From Oceanimonas sp. GK1 (GTDB taxonomy: Bacteria > Pseudomonadota > Gammaproteobacteria > Enterobacterales > Aeromonadaceae), in assembly GCF_000243075.1 (NCBI RefSeq), contig NC_016745.1:2311001-2375000 (forward strand): a stretch of 64,000 nt of DNA, given 5' to 3'. Shown piece by piece: positions 36,261 to 45,851 of this stretch (within the stretch, counting starts at the first letter, position 1; each line of letters starts with the position of its first letter). Under the pieces are notes generated by a model. That model was not told the DNA's origin and made no database searches. It saw nothing but the letters and a program-made list of their open reading frames with translations. The position numbers were made by a program, and so were the translations under genes.

Positions 36261-36934
36261 GACGCCCCGCTCCCGGAGCCGCTCAGCAGCTGACCGCGAT
36301 GCAGTGTTAACCGGCGATCCAGCGGTGCGGCCATTTTGGGGCTGTGGGTCACCATCAGCAGGCTGCTACCGCTTTCGGCCACCAGCTCCAGCAACAGCGC
36401 CAGCACCCCATCGGCGGTGGCTTCATCCAGGTTGCCGGTGGGCTCATCGGCCAGCAGCAAGGGCGGGCGCACCGCCAGCGCGCGGCCAATGGCCAGCCGC
36501 TGCTGCTGACCGCCCGAGAGCTGCTCGGGATAGTGATGCCCTCGCCCGCTCAGCCCCAGCCGTGCCAGCAGCCAGGCCGACCAGGCGGCATCTTCTCGTC
36601 CCGCCAGCCGGGCCTGCAGGCGCAGGTTATCGGCCACGTTCAGGCTGGCCACCAGATGAAACTGCTGAAACACCAGACCCAGGGTATTGCGCCTCAAGGC
36701 TGCCCGGCCCGCGTCATTCAGCCCGGCCAGCGACACGCCGCCAATCATCACCTCGCCCCGGTCGGGCACATCCAGCCCCGCCGCCAGGTGCAGCAGGGTC
36801 GACTTGCCACTGCCCGACTCCCCCATCAGTGCCAGGCTTTCGCCGGCAGCAAGGTGCAGGCTCACGCCATCCAGCACGCTCAGCGCCCCTTGGGGTGTGG
36901 TGTAGCACTTGTTTACATGGCGAAATTCAAGCAT
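36257..36934 (-). CDS. ABC transporter ATP-binding protein, AttE/LolD-type
   Basis: ATPase of 225 residues with Walker A GESGSGKST, Q-loop VFQQFHLVASL, signature LSGGQQQRLAIGRAL and Walker B LLLADEPTGNLD, followed by the H-loop in VTHSP. First gene of the AttEFGH-like unit; its stop overlaps the permease start. It is closest to the LolD/MacB group, which powers conformational work in the periplasm rather than classical transport. Confidence 0.93.
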   Translation of the reverse strand: MLEFRHVNKCYTTPQGALSVLDGVSLHLAAGESLALMGESGSGKSTLLHLAAGLDVPDRGEVMIGGVSLAGLNDAGRAALRRNTLGLVFQQFHLVASLNVADNLRLQARLAGREDAAWSAWLLARLGLSGRGHHYPEQLSGGQQQRLAIGRALAVRPPLLLADEPTGNLDEATADGVLALLLELVAESGSSLLMVTHSPKMAAPLDRRLTLHRGQLLSGSGSGAS

Positions 36935-37082
36935 CGCGGACTCCCTGCCATTGCTGGTGATAACAGGATAGTGGCACAGAACCCCGTGAGTGCCTGGCCT
37001 TCATCGGTCACGGACGGACATTACGAAAAAAACCCCGCTTTCAGATACAATCCCCTTTTTCACCATTCAAGGGGAAACCGAC

Positions 37083-37448
37083 ATGCTGGTAAAATGGTTA
37101 CGTAATGGAATTGGGGGCATGATTCAGGTGGGCGACCTGCTCACCCGCCCCACCAAAATGAAGCGATCGCCGCAAGATCAGCAACAGGTAGCTGAGGCCT
37201 GCCAGCAACTGGCGCTCTATCAGCTGCCACGCTGCCCGTTCTGCATCAAGGTGCGCCGGGCCATGCACAAGCTGAACCTGCCCATAGAAAAGCGCAACGT
37301 CAACCCGGGCTCACCGCACAGGGACGCGCTGATGGCCGGCGGCGGCCGGGTAAAATCCCCCTGCCTGCGCATTGAGGAAAACGGCGAAACCCGCTGGATG
37401 TATGAGTCGAACGACATTATCGCCTACCTGCAGCAGCGCTTTGGCTAA
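37083..37448 (+). CDS. Glutaredoxin/GST-N-domain protein with N-terminal extension
   Basis: Protein of 121 residues with a thioredoxin-fold domain of glutaredoxin type: YQLPRCPFCIKVRRAMHKLNLPIEKRNVN carries the redox motif CPFC at about residues 51-54, and the cis-Pro region is VKSPCLRIEENG. A 45-residue N-terminal extension (MLVKWLRNGIGGMIQVGDLLTRP) has no match I recognise and may be membrane-associated. The ATG at 37083 fits the family; the ORF start at 36990 is an unsupported extension. Monocistronic. Confidence 0.85.
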   Translation: MLVKWLRNGIGGMIQVGDLLTRPTKMKRSPQDQQQVAEACQQLALYQLPRCPFCIKVRRAMHKLNLPIEKRNVNPGSPHRDALMAGGGRVKSPCLRIEENGETRWMYESNDIIAYLQQRFG

Positions 37449-37475
37449 CATCACCGATTACTGCGGTGCGGCAAC

Positions 37476-37496
37476 GTGCAGGCGAGCAGCCTGCAC
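37476..37496 (+). terminator. Hairpin after the glutaredoxin-like gene
   Basis: GTGCAGGC-gagca-GCCTGCAC is a perfect 8-bp stem 28 bases after the stop. It lacks a T-run, so terminator function is tentative. From here to 37684 I see no gene, only a short purine-rich quasi-repeat (gcagaggtacagagatgcagaga). Confidence 0.4.
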
Positions 37497-37684
37497 TCCA
37501 CGTGATGACATCTTCCGGTGGGGCGCTCGCGGCTCGTCCGCCTCAGTGCCGAGGGCGCGGACAACCGATAAGGGTGCAGAGGTACAGAGATGCAGAGAAT
37601 AAACCGAGACCGATGCGGGAACGTTGGCGTCTGAACCAGGGAACAAAAAAGGAGGTAAATCAGGGAGATATATTCAAAATTGGA

Positions 37685-37796
37685 GGTGGCGCCCGCCAGC
37701 CACATCCCGGCACTCGAAGCTCCTCGCCGTGGCTGCTCCCTTCCGGGCCTGACCAGGTAGACAAGGTTTCGATGCGGGAGGACCAACGGGGCCACC
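37685..37796 (-). ncRNA. ffs: 4.5S RNA of the signal recognition particle
   Basis: Read on the minus strand the 112-base RNA starts GGTGGCCCCGTTGG and closes with GGCGCCACC, forming the long stem. The conserved apical domain is clear: CCTGGTCAGGCCCGGAAGGGAGCAGCC matches the E. coli segment ACCAGGTCAGGTCCGGAAGGAAGCAGCC that binds Ffh. It acts with Ffh and FtsY in co-translational targeting of membrane proteins. Confidence 0.95.
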
Positions 37797-37810
37797 ATCG
37801 AAGCGCCGCC

Positions 37811-37838
37811 AGTCTAGCAAACCGGGCTTTCATTGCAA
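37811..37838 (-). promoter_or_regulatory. Promoter of the 4.5S RNA gene
   Basis: On the minus strand TTGCAA (37838-37833) and TAGACT (37816-37811) are 16 bases apart, followed by a GC-rich discriminator (GGCGGCGC) typical of stable-RNA promoters. Confidence 0.65.
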
Positions 37839-37942
37839 CCGTTTGTGAATCAACTGCGGAATTATTGTTCGTTTATTTACTACAAAAACGACTTTAATCT
37901 CTTGTTGGCTGCTTTTTAATTCAGGGTCGGGCTCTGCTTGCT

Positions 37943-39670
37943 TTAAAACGGAAAAAACAGCGGCACCAGCACCAGCACGCCCGCACTGTAAAGCAGGCTG
38001 ATGGGCAGGCCGGTACGAATGTAGTCCATCACTCGGTAACGCCCCGGCGAGTACACCATCAGGTGGGTCTGGTAACCAAAGGGCACCAGAAAACAGGCGC
38101 TGGCGCCAAACGCCACCGCCATGATAAAGGGCATGGGGTCTACCCCAAAGCCATGGGCGGTAGACAGGCCGATGGGAAAGACCAGGGCGGCGGCGGCGTT
38201 GTTGGTGACGGTTTCGGTCAGCATCAGGGTGATGAGATACACCCCCACAAAGGCGCCATACACACCATAACCGTTGAAAAAACCGCGCATGGCATCGGCC
38301 ACCAGCTGGGCGGCGCCCGAGCTTTCCAGTGCGTTGGCCACGGTGAGCGCCGAGCCTATCACCATCAGCAGTTCAAAGGGAAAGCGCCGGCGCAACTCCG
38401 ACAGGGTGAGAATACGGCTCAGCAACAGCGCCGCCAGCAGCAGCAGCAGACCGTTCAGCAGCGGCACCAGCCCCAGCGCCGCCAGGCCGATGACCAGGCC
38501 AAAGCCGCTGAAGGCAAACAGGCTCTGGCGGGCACTCAGTTTGGGCCGTTGCAGGCTGTTGCTGAGCAGGTGAAAGTTGCGATCCAGGTTGCGGTGCTGC
38601 TTGAAGTCGGGCCCCACCGCCAGCAGCAGGCTGTCCCCTACCCTCAGCGGAATCTTGCCAAGGGTGCCGTAAAGCCGGCGCCGGCCCCGGCGAATGCCCA
38701 CCACGCCGGCGTTGAACATGGTGCGAAAGTCCACTTCCTGCAGGGTGCGGTTGGCCAGCTCCGACTCGTTGGCGATCACCACCTCCACCAGGTTGGACGC
38801 CAGCAGCCGGTCTACTCCGTTGCCGAACAGCTGCAGGCCGGCAAACTGCTGCAAGGCCTGCACCTTTTCCACCTCGCCGGTAAACACCAGCACGTCGTCC
38901 GCTTCCAGTACTTCATCCGGCGACACCGGGCTTATCAGCCGGTCGTTGCGGGCAATTTCCAGCAGAAACAGGCCGTTGAGCCGGCGCAGGCCGTTTTCCT
39001 CAATGCTGTGACCAATGAGTGGCGAGCCCGCTTCCAGCCGGGCTTCCAGGAAATAGGGCTGAACGCTTTCCTGCCCCTGTATGCCATGGGCAGGCAGCCA
39101 TCGCCGGCTGACCAGCAGCCCCAGCAGGCACAGCAGCGCTACCGGCAGCCCCACCAGGGTAAACTGAAACATGCCCAGTGCCGGCAGGCCGGCGTTGACC
39201 ACAAAGGAGTTCACCACCAGGTTGGTGGAGGTACCGATCAGGGTGGTAATGCCCCCGAGAATGGAGGCGAACGACAGCGGGATCAGCAGCCGCGAGGCGG
39301 GAATATGGCGCTGGCGGGAAATCACGCCGAGTAAAGAGCCCACCACGGCGGTGTTGTTCAGAAAGGCCGAGAGCCCGGCGGTCAGTCCCATCAGGCGCAG
39401 GCTGGCGCGCCATTCCTGCCCCCGCAGCAGAGTGTCGGACAGCCGCTCCAGCAGCGGCGAGCGTTCCAGTGCCAACGACACCAGCATCAGCACCAGCAGG
39501 GTGATCAGGGCCGGATTGGCAAAGCTCGACAGCATGGCCTGCTCATCCACCACCCCCAGAATCACGTAGCCAACCGCCCAGCTGCTGAACAGCACGGCCG
39601 GCTTGATACGGCCGTGGATCAGCAGCAGCAGCAAGGCGCCAATCGATGCTAATACCAAATATGCTGACAT
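37943..39670 (-). CDS. SLC13-family permease with TrkA-C domains, probable sulfate transporter
   Basis: Membrane protein of about 575 residues. Two membrane halves of the CitT/SLC13 superfamily (SAFLNNTAVVGSLL and ETVTNNAAAALVFPIGLS are the paired re-entrant motifs) flank a central cytosolic pair of TrkA-C/RCK-C domains (about 200-370). I chose the ATG at 39670 (MSAYLVLASIGALLLLL) though the Shine-Dalgarno is weak; the ORF begins at 39712. It is divergent from cysD-cysNC across about 120 bases, so sulfate is the likely substrate and CysB the likely regulator. Confidence 0.87.
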   Translation of the reverse strand: MSAYLVLASIGALLLLLIHGRIKPAVLFSSWAVGYVILGVVDEQAMLSSFANPALITLLVLMLVSLALERSPLLERLSDTLLRGQEWRASLRLMGLTAGLSAFLNNTAVVGSLLGVISRQRHIPASRLLIPLSFASILGGITTLIGTSTNLVVNSFVVNAGLPALGMFQFTLVGLPVALLCLLGLLVSRRWLPAHGIQGQESVQPYFLEARLEAGSPLIGHSIEENGLRRLNGLFLLEIARNDRLISPVSPDEVLEADDVLVFTGEVEKVQALQQFAGLQLFGNGVDRLLASNLVEVVIANESELANRTLQEVDFRTMFNAGVVGIRRGRRRLYGTLGKIPLRVGDSLLLAVGPDFKQHRNLDRNFHLLSNSLQRPKLSARQSLFAFSGFGLVIGLAALGLVPLLNGLLLLLAALLLSRILTLSELRRRFPFELLMVIGSALTVANALESSGAAQLVADAMRGFFNGYGVYGAFVGVYLITLMLTETVTNNAAAALVFPIGLSTAHGFGVDPMPFIMAVAFGASACFLVPFGYQTHLMVYSPGRYRVMDYIRTGLPISLLYSAGVLVLVPLFFPF

Positions 39671-39743
39671 ATATAACCACTCGCTCTTTAGCAGGACTAT
39701 CATTGTACGCATATATCAAATAGACTGGATACACAGAATATCT

Positions 39744-39758
39744 ATAACATTTTGTTAT
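39744..39758. promoter_or_regulatory. Palindrome in the SLC13/cysD divergent promoter
   Basis: ATAACA-TTT-TGTTAT is a perfect 6-3-6 palindrome 33 bases upstream of cysD. It is a candidate site for CysB or another regulator of both units. The surrounding region is AT-rich. Confidence 0.45.
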
Positions 39759-39790
39759 TAGCATAATCCAAAGGCGAGAACAGTATCCCT

Positions 39791-40690
39791 ATGAATCTGA
39801 CGCACCTGCAACGGCTGGAAGCCGAAAGTATTCACATCATGCGGGAAGTGGTGGCCGAGGCCGACAACCCGGTCATGCTCTATTCCATTGGCAAGGACAG
39901 CGCCGTCATGCTGCACCTGGCGATGAAGGCGTTCTACCCCTCGGTGCCGCCCTTTCCGCTGCTGCATGTGGACACCCGCTGGAAGTTCCGCGAAATGTAC
40001 GAGTTCCGCGACCACATGGCCAAGAAGCTCGGCATGGAGCTGCTGGTGCACGTCAACCCGGAAGCCATCGAGAAGGACATCAACCCCTTCACCCACGGCT
40101 CCGCCATTCATACCGACATCACCAAGACCGAGGGCCTGAAGCAGGCGCTGGACAAGTACGGTTTCGACGCCGCCTTTGGCGGTGCCCGCCGCGACGAGGA
40201 AAAGTCCCGGGCCAAGGAGCGCATTTTCTCCTTCCGCACCGCCCAGCACCGCTGGGACCCGAAAAACCAGCGTCCCGAGCTGTGGAAGCAGTACAACGCC
40301 CGCAAGCACAAGGGCGAGTCTATTCGCGTGTTCCCGCTGTCCAACTGGACCGAGCTCGACATCTGGCAATACATTCACCTCGAGAACATTCCCATCGTGC
40401 CCCTGTACTACGCGGCCCAGCGCCCGGTGGTGGAGCGCGACGGCACCCTCATCATGGTGGATGACGAGCGCATGCCGCTGAAAGACGGCGAAGTGCCGAT
40501 GATGAAGCACGTGCGGTTCCGTACCCTCGGCTGCTACCCGCTCACCGGTGCCGTGGAGTCCGAGGCCGACACCCTGCCCGCCATTATTCAGGAGATGCTG
40601 CTGACCAAGACCTCGGAGCGTCAGGGCCGCATGATCGACCACGACTCCGCCGCATCCATGGAAAAGAAAAAACAAGAGGGTTACTTCTGA
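39791..40690 (+). CDS. cysD: Sulfate adenylyltransferase subunit 2
   Basis: Catalytic subunit (299 aa) of ATP sulfurylase, which makes APS from ATP and sulfate; it pairs with the GTPase CysN. The PP-loop motif reads [15 protein letters not shown], and [19 protein letters not shown] is the conserved basic active-site segment. The stop overlaps the cysNC start by one base (TGATG). First gene of the sulfate-activation operon; CysB control expected. Confidence 0.97.
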   Translation: MNLTHLQRLEAESIHIMREVVAEADNPVMLYSIGKDSAVMLHLAMKAFYPSVPPFPLLHVDTRWKFREMYEFRDHMAKKLGMELLVHVNPEAIEKDINPFTHGSAIHTDITKTEGLKQALDKYGFDAAFGGARRDEEKSRAKERIFSFRTAQHRWDPKNQRPELWKQYNARKHKGESIRVFPLSNWTELDIWQYIHLENIPIVPLYYAAQRPVVERDGTLIMVDDERMPLKDGEVPMMKHVRFRTLGCYPLTGAVESEADTLPAIIQEMLLTKTSERQGRMIDHDSAASMEKKKQEGYF

Positions 40691-42612
40691 TGGCGCACCA
40701 ATCCGATCTGATTGCTTCCGATATCGAGCAATACCTGCAACAACACGAACAGAAGAGCCTGCTGCGCTTTATCACCTGCGGCAGCGTGGACGACGGCAAA
40801 AGCACCCTGATCGGCCGCCTGCTGTTCGAATCCAAAATGCTGTTTGAAGATCAGCTCGCCGCCATGGAAGCCGACTCCAAGAAATACGGCACCCAGGGGG
40901 AAGAGATCGACTTCGCCCTGCTGGTGGACGGCCTGGCCGCCGAGCGGGAGCAGGGCATCACCATCGACGTGGCCTACCGCTTCTTCTCCACCGACAAGCG
41001 CAAGTTCATCGTGGCCGACACCCCCGGGCACGAGCAGTACACCCGCAACATGGTGACCGGTGCTTCCACCGCCGATGCCGCCATTCTGATGGTGGACGCG
41101 CGCAAGGGCATCCTCACCCAGACCCGCCGCCACAGCTACCTGATGTCGCTGCTGGGTATTCGCCAGGTGGTGGTGGCCATCAACAAGATGGACCTGGTGG
41201 ATTACGCGGAAGACACCTTCAACCGCATTCGGGAAGACTACGCCCAGTTCGCCGAGCAGCTCGATCTTGAAAACATCACCTACATTCCGATGTCGGCGTT
41301 CAAGGGCGACAACATCGTCGAGCCCAGCCCGAACATGCCCTGGTACCACGGCACCACCCTGATGGGCTACCTGGAAACCGTGGAAGTGGACGACACCCGC
41401 ATGCAGCGCGCCCCCTTCCGCCTGCCGGTGCAGTGGGTCAACCGCCCCAACCTGGACTTTCGCGGCTTCGCCGGCACCATCGCCAGCGGCGTGGTCAAGC
41501 CCGGTGATCGCATTCGGGTACTGCCCTCGGGCAAGGAAAGCACCGTGGACCGCATCGTGGTGCACGGCGGCGATCTGGCACAGGCCGTGGCCGGCCAGTC
41601 GGTGACCCTGACCCTGGCGGACGAGATCGACATCTCCCGCGGCGACATTATCTCCGCCGCCGACGCGCCGGTGGAAACCGCCGATCAGTTCGAGACCACC
41701 CTGGTGTGGATGCACGAAGACGCCCTGCTGCCCGGCCGCCCCTACCTGCTGAAGATCGGCACCAAGACGGTGACCGCCACCATCACCGACATCAAGTACC
41801 AGGTCAACGTCAACACCCTGGAGCACGTGGCCGCCAAGAAGCTGGACTTGAACGGCATCGCGGTGTGTAACCTCAGCCTGGACCGGGCCATCGCCTTTGA
41901 TGACTACCAGAGCAACAAAGACACCGGCGGCTTCATTCTGATCGACCGCCTGTCCAACAACACGGTCGCCGCCGGCATGCTGCACTTTGCCCTGCGCCGC
42001 AGCCAGAACATTCACATGCAGCACGTGGATGTCAACAAGGAAGCCCGCGCCCTCGCCAAGGGCCAGAAACCGGCGGTGCTGTGGTTCACTGGCCTGTCCG
42101 GTGCCGGCAAGTCCACCATCGCCAACCTGGTGGAGAAAAAACTGCACGCTCAAGGGAACCACACCTACCTGCTGGACGGTGACAACGTGCGCCACGGCCT
42201 GAACAAGGATTTGGGCTTCACCGACGCCGACCGGGTGGAAAACATTCGCCGGGTGGCGGAAGTGTCGAAGCTGATGGTCGACGCCGGCCTGCTGGTGCTC
42301 ACCGCCTTTATCTCGCCGTTCCGCGCCGAGCGCCGCCTGGCCCGGGAACTGCTGGAAGACGGCGAGTTCATTGAAGTGCACGTGGACACCCCGCTCAACG
42401 TGGCGGAAGAGCGCGACGTGAAGGGACTGTACAAGAAGGCCCGTCGCGGCGAGCTGAAGAACTTCACCGGCATCGACTCGGCCTACGAGCAGCCGGAGAA
42501 CCCGGAAATCCGCCTCGACACCACTCAGTTGAGTGCCGACGAAGCGGCGGATGCGGTGATCGAGCTGCTGAAGGAAAAAGGCATGATCAACGGCGGCGAC
42601 TGGTCTATCTGA
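40690..42612 (+). CDS. cysNC: Bifunctional sulfate adenylyltransferase subunit 1 / APS kinase
   Basis: Fusion of 640 residues. The N-terminal 450 residues are the CysN GTPase (G1 [10 protein letters not shown]3 DTPGHEQY, G4 NKMD) that drives ATP sulfurylase. The C-terminal 190 residues are CysC, APS kinase, with P-loop GLSGAGKST and the FISPFRAER segment containing the phosphoserine position. Together they convert sulfate to PAPS with CysD. E. coli keeps cysN and cysC apart; the NodQ-like fusion is known from several proteobacteria. A strong terminator follows. Confidence 0.96.
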   Translation: MAHQSDLIASDIEQYLQQHEQKSLLRFITCGSVDDGKSTLIGRLLFESKMLFEDQLAAMEADSKKYGTQGEEIDFALLVDGLAAEREQGITIDVAYRFFSTDKRKFIVADTPGHEQYTRNMVTGASTADAAILMVDARKGILTQTRRHSYLMSLLGIRQVVVAINKMDLVDYAEDTFNRIREDYAQFAEQLDLENITYIPMSAFKGDNIVEPSPNMPWYHGTTLMGYLETVEVDDTRMQRAPFRLPVQWVNRPNLDFRGFAGTIASGVVKPGDRIRVLPSGKESTVDRIVVHGGDLAQAVAGQSVTLTLADEIDISRGDIISAADAPVETADQFETTLVWMHEDALLPGRPYLLKIGTKTVTATITDIKYQVNVNTLEHVAAKKLDLNGIAVCNLSLDRAIAFDDYQSNKDTGGFILIDRLSNNTVAAGMLHFALRRSQNIHMQHVDVNKEARALAKGQKPAVLWFTGLSGAGKSTIANLVEKKLHAQGNHTYLLDGDNVRHGLNKDLGFTDADRVENIRRVAEVSKLMVDAGLLVLTAFISPFRAERRLARELLEDGEFIEVHVDTPLNVAEERDVKGLYKKARRGELKNFTGIDSAYEQPENPEIRLDTTQLSADEAADAVIELLKEKGMINGGDWSI

Positions 42613-42631
42613 CCCCTGCCCCGCTGAAAGC

Positions 42632-42665
42632 AAAAAGCCGGCTTATTGAGCCGGCTTTTTTTATT
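42632..42665 (+). terminator. Intrinsic terminator after cysNC
   Basis: AGCCGGCT-tattg-AGCCGGCT with flanking A-run and a run of seven or more T residues; it can work on both strands for the convergent cysNC and yfcL genes. Confidence 0.92.
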
Positions 42666-42685
42666 TGCACTTGGACTCGGGTGTC

Positions 42686-42970
42686 TCAGGCCCCGGCTTC
42701 GGCCTTGGCCAGCAGTTCATGCCAGTAATTCAGCACCAGTTTCTGATCGTCGTCGTTCAGCTCGCCGCTCAGAATGGCCTGGTTGAGGCTGGTTTTCACC
42801 CGCGCCTTGACGTCACGCAGATGATTGCGACCGGCGATCTCGCTTTGCGCCACCGCCAGGGTAATGTGTCCGCGCAGGTAGCCACCGGCGAACAGCTGAT
42901 CCGGCGTGGCATCGGCCACCTTGCTATCGATTTCATTCAGCAGCCGTTGTTCAAATTCAAAAATGTTCAT
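42686..42970 (-). CDS. yfcL: YfcL family protein
   Basis: Small protein of 94 residues aligned with E. coli YfcL: EFEQRLLNEIDSKV, the strongly conserved ADATPDQLFAGGYLRGHITLAVAQ and a C-terminal DDDQKLVLNYWHELLAKA. Function unknown. The ATG overlaps the stop of the NAD-kinase-like gene by 3 bases. In E. coli yfcL also neighbours epmC and aroC, so the synteny is conserved. Confidence 0.92.
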   Translation of the reverse strand: MNIFEFEQRLLNEIDSKVADATPDQLFAGGYLRGHITLAVAQSEIAGRNHLRDVKARVKTSLNQAILSGELNDDDQKLVLNYWHELLAKAEAGA

Positions 42971-44100
42971 TCATTTGCCTCGTATTCCGGGTTTGCCACC
43001 CGTACCAGCACTTCATCATGGTAGCCAGTGATCACCCGCATCAGGCCGCCAAGTTCGCGGTCCAGGGCGGGATCATTGGTGTCGACTCGCAGCGGGCGCC
43101 CGTTCAGCGAGCTGAGCTTGGACTTGGTCGCCAGCAGCCAGATATTGTCACGCCCCACGGCGCGGATCACCGCAGGGCTAAGCTGCTGATTGCCACGGCC
43201 AAATACATGGCCCTGGCCCCCGATCAGGGTGATCACCAGCTTGCAGTTTTTGTCCCTGATGTATTCATACAGGCCCTGGGCATCCAGATCCGAGGCAATG
43301 AGTTGTTTTTGATAAACCAGATCCACCCCCAGCAGGGTGTTGTCGAGCCCCAGCCGCTCCATCACCGCCGCCACCGTGCTGCCCGAGCCCATGATGAAGT
43401 AACAGTCGTCTTCCTCCTCCATGCGCTCGATCACCTCGTCGGCGATGTCGGTGAGCACCAGCTCTGCGGATTCCTTGCCGGCCACCTTCACCGCCTGCAC
43501 ATAGCTGAGCTCACCGGGAATAAGCATTTCACCGTAACGGCGGGCGCGCACCCGGCCCTCGCGAAAGGCGGACTCATCAATGTCCATCACGTCCGCTGCC
43601 ACCAGGCTGACCGGCTCGCCCCGCACCAGTTTGGCCAGCAACCGGCCGGTACCGGCGGGGGTGACGCCGTACACCCCGGAGTGAATTTTCACCCCGGCGG
43701 GAATACCGAGCACACACAACTGCTCGGGGGCCACGGCACAGATATCCCGGGCGGTGCCGTCGCCGCCGGCAAACAGCAACAGATCAATGCCCTGCGCCAC
43801 CAGGCTGGCCACCGCGGCCTGCGTATCGGCGGCGGTGGTGGGCTGGCCCGGCTGGTGGCACACCTCAAAGGGCAGCCCCAGCTCCCGGCACAGGCTTTCC
43901 CCCATGTCGCCGGCCACGGTGTAGATGCAAAACCGGTCTTTCAGTGCACTCAGCTCGGCCAGGGCCAGGCCACTGCGCTGCCGGGCGCGGGGCTCGGCCC
44001 CCCGGGCCAGGGCCTCGGCGGCCAGACCGTCACTGCCCTTCAAGGCGACACTGCCCCCAAGGCCGGCCAGGGGGTTGATAATCAGTCCGATCCTGAACAT
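42967..44100 (-). CDS. ATP-NAD kinase (AcoX-like) family protein
   Basis: Protein of 377 residues with the diacylglycerol/NAD kinase fold: IGLIINPLAGLGGSV at the N-terminus, the nucleotide-binding motif LLFAGGDGTARDI, and IPAGVKIHSGVYGVTP. The C-terminal half carries DCYFIMGSGSTVAAVMERLG. It is related to NAD kinases and the AcoX proteins and is distinct from the main NadK. Substrate specificity is not settled from sequence. It sits between epmC (9-base gap) and yfcL (overlap), in one operon. Confidence 0.88.
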   Translation of the reverse strand: MFRIGLIINPLAGLGGSVALKGSDGLAAEALARGAEPRARQRSGLALAELSALKDRFCIYTVAGDMGESLCRELGLPFEVCHQPGQPTTAADTQAAVASLVAQGIDLLLFAGGDGTARDICAVAPEQLCVLGIPAGVKIHSGVYGVTPAGTGRLLAKLVRGEPVSLVAADVMDIDESAFREGRVRARRYGEMLIPGELSYVQAVKVAGKESAELVLTDIADEVIERMEEEDDCYFIMGSGSTVAAVMERLGLDNTLLGVDLVYQKQLIASDLDAQGLYEYIRDKNCKLVITLIGGQGHVFGRGNQQLSPAVIRAVGRDNIWLLATKSKLSSLNGRPLRVDTNDPALDRELGGLMRVITGYHDEVLVRVANPEYEANE

Positions 44101-44109
44101 GGGTGCTCC

Positions 44110-44634
44110 TTAAACAAAGTCAGTGGTGCTGAGCGGCGGCCGCTGGTAATGCCGTTGCAACTCGGCCATGAAGGTCTGCGCCCGGGGCGGAAAACCGGTG
44201 TCGAGGTAGGAAAGCGCCTGCTCCCGCACTCGGGCACGAAAGGCGTGCCGGTCCGGCTCGACGGTGCCGTTGAGGTTGTCGCAGCTAACGTTAAAGGGAA
44301 AACCGCAACTGGCCGACAGCGCCCACTCAATGGCCTGGGGCTTGACCTCCACCGCTTCGAATGCCGCCTGGGTCTCGGCGTCGCGACCGTCGGGATGGTA
44401 CCAGTAGCCGTAATCCGGCAACTGCCGGCGAGCTTCACCGGCCAGCAACCAGTGTGCCACCTCGTGCAGGGCGCTGGCGAAAAAACCGTGGGCAAACACA
44501 ATGCGATGATACGCCACCGTATCATCGGCCGGCAGGTAGATGGGCTCGTCGTCGCCCAGCTCAAGACGGGTGTTATGGGAAGCAAAGAAGGTGTGATCAA
44601 ACAGGGAGATCAAGTCCCGGTAACAAAACGACAT
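44110..44634 (-). CDS. epmC: Elongation factor P hydroxylase
   Basis: EpmC (YfcM) hydroxylates the beta-lysylated lysine of elongation factor P, the last step of its maturation. The 174-residue protein has the family pattern with HEVAH in ASALHEVAHWLL (iron ligands) and the later conserved EVKPQAIEWALSASCGFPFNVSCDNLNG. First gene of the epmC-NAD kinase-yfcL unit. EpmA and EpmB are not in the window. Confidence 0.94.
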   Translation of the reverse strand: MSFCYRDLISLFDHTFFASHNTRLELGDDEPIYLPADDTVAYHRIVFAHGFFASALHEVAHWLLAGEARRQLPDYGYWYHPDGRDAETQAAFEAVEVKPQAIEWALSASCGFPFNVSCDNLNGTVEPDRHAFRARVREQALSYLDTGFPPRAQTFMAELQRHYQRPPLSTTDFV

Positions 44635-44740
44635 AATAATGGCGGCCCTCCGTTGGGCCGCTATTCTACCCGTTGGCCGCGGGCAAACAAGGGGGCTTCG
44701 CGCTCAAAATGGGCCCGGCATTGGCCAGGCCCCTGAAGAC

Positions 44741-45826
44741 TCAGCGCAACTGCGGGGTTCCGGTGTGCACACCGGCGTTCTGGGCCCGGTTCAGTAACAG
44801 GTGATCCAGCAGCACAATGGCCATCATGGCCTCGGCAATGGGCACGGCACGAATGCCCACGCAGGGATCGTGGCGGCCCCGGGTCACCATTTCGGTGGCG
44901 TTGCCGTCCTTGTCGATGGTCTTGCCCGGCACCATGATGCTGGAGGTGGGCTTGAGCGCAATGCTGGCGACAATGTCCTGGCCGCTGGAAATGCCGCCCA
45001 GAATGCCGCCGGCATGGTTGCTGGCAAAGCCGTCCGGCGTCAGCTCGTCACGGTGCTCGGAGCCCTTTTGCTCAACCACGTCAAAGCCGTCACCGATCTC
45101 CACACCCTTGACCGCGTTGATGCCCATCAGGGCATGGGCGATGTCGGCGTCGAGGCGGTCAAACACCGGCTCCCCCAGGCCCACGGGCACCCCGGTGGCC
45201 ACCACCTGGATTTTGGCGCCAATGGAATTGCCTTCCTTTTTCAGCTCGCGCATGTACTCATCCAGCGCCTCCAGCTTGCCGGCATCGGCAAAAAAGAAGG
45301 GGTTGGTTTCGATAATGCGGCGGTCAAAGGCCTCGGCTCTGATGGGCCCAAGCTGGGTCAGGTGGGCATAAATGGACACACCGAACTGGGCCAGCACCTT
45401 CTTGGCGATGGCACCGGCGGCCACCCGCATGGCGGTTTCCCGGGCCGAAGAGCGGCCGCCACCCCGGTAGTCGCGAATACCGTATTTCTGGTGATAGGTG
45501 TAATCGGCGTGGCCCGGACGGAACACGTCCTTGATGGCAGAGTAGTCCTTGGAGCGCTGATCGGTATTTTCAATCAGCAGGCCAATGGCGGTACCTGTGG
45601 TCTTGCCTTCAAATACACCGCTCAGAATTTTGACCTCGTCCGCTTCCCGCCGCTGGGTGGTAAAGCGCGAGGTGCCGGGCTTGCGGCGATCGAGATCCTG
45701 CTGCAGATCCGCCTCGGTCAGCGCCACCCCCGGCGGTACCCCGTCGACCACCGCCCCCAGGGCCAGGCCGTGGCTTTCGCCAAAGGTGGAGACGCGAAAG
45801 AGGGTTCCTATACTGTTCCCTGCCAT
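44741..45826 (-). CDS. aroC: Chorismate synthase
   Basis: Last enzyme of the shikimate pathway, converting EPSP to chorismate using reduced FMN as catalyst. Length 361 as in E. coli. Signatures: [14 protein letters not shown] at the N-terminus, [36 protein letters not shown] and [17 protein letters not shown]. It follows prmB by 25 bases on the same strand, as in enteric bacteria. Confidence 0.98.
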   Translation of the reverse strand: MAGNSIGTLFRVSTFGESHGLALGAVVDGVPPGVALTEADLQQDLDRRKPGTSRFTTQRREADEVKILSGVFEGKTTGTAIGLLIENTDQRSKDYSAIKDVFRPGHADYTYHQKYGIRDYRGGGRSSARETAMRVAAGAIAKKVLAQFGVSIYAHLTQLGPIRAEAFDRRIIETNPFFFADAGKLEALDEYMRELKKEGNSIGAKIQVVATGVPVGLGEPVFDRLDADIAHALMGINAVKGVEIGDGFDVVEQKGSEHRDELTPDGFASNHAGGILGGISSGQDIVASIALKPTSSIMVPGKTIDKDGNATEMVTRGRHDPCVGIRAVPIAEAMMAIVLLDHLLLNRAQNAGVHTGTPQLR

Positions 45827-45851
45827 GAATGTTTTCCTTACAACGTAATGA

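Noticed and set aside
37466-37897. 143-codon + strand ORF
   Set aside because: It covers the 4.5S RNA gene on the other strand and has a low-complexity translation.
40681-42633. 650-codon minus-strand ORF
   Set aside because: Antisense to cysNC, which has clear family motifs; no protein-like features or ribosome site.
43018-44736. 572-codon + strand ORF
   Set aside because: Antisense to the NAD kinase-like gene and epmC, both supported by motifs and conserved synteny.
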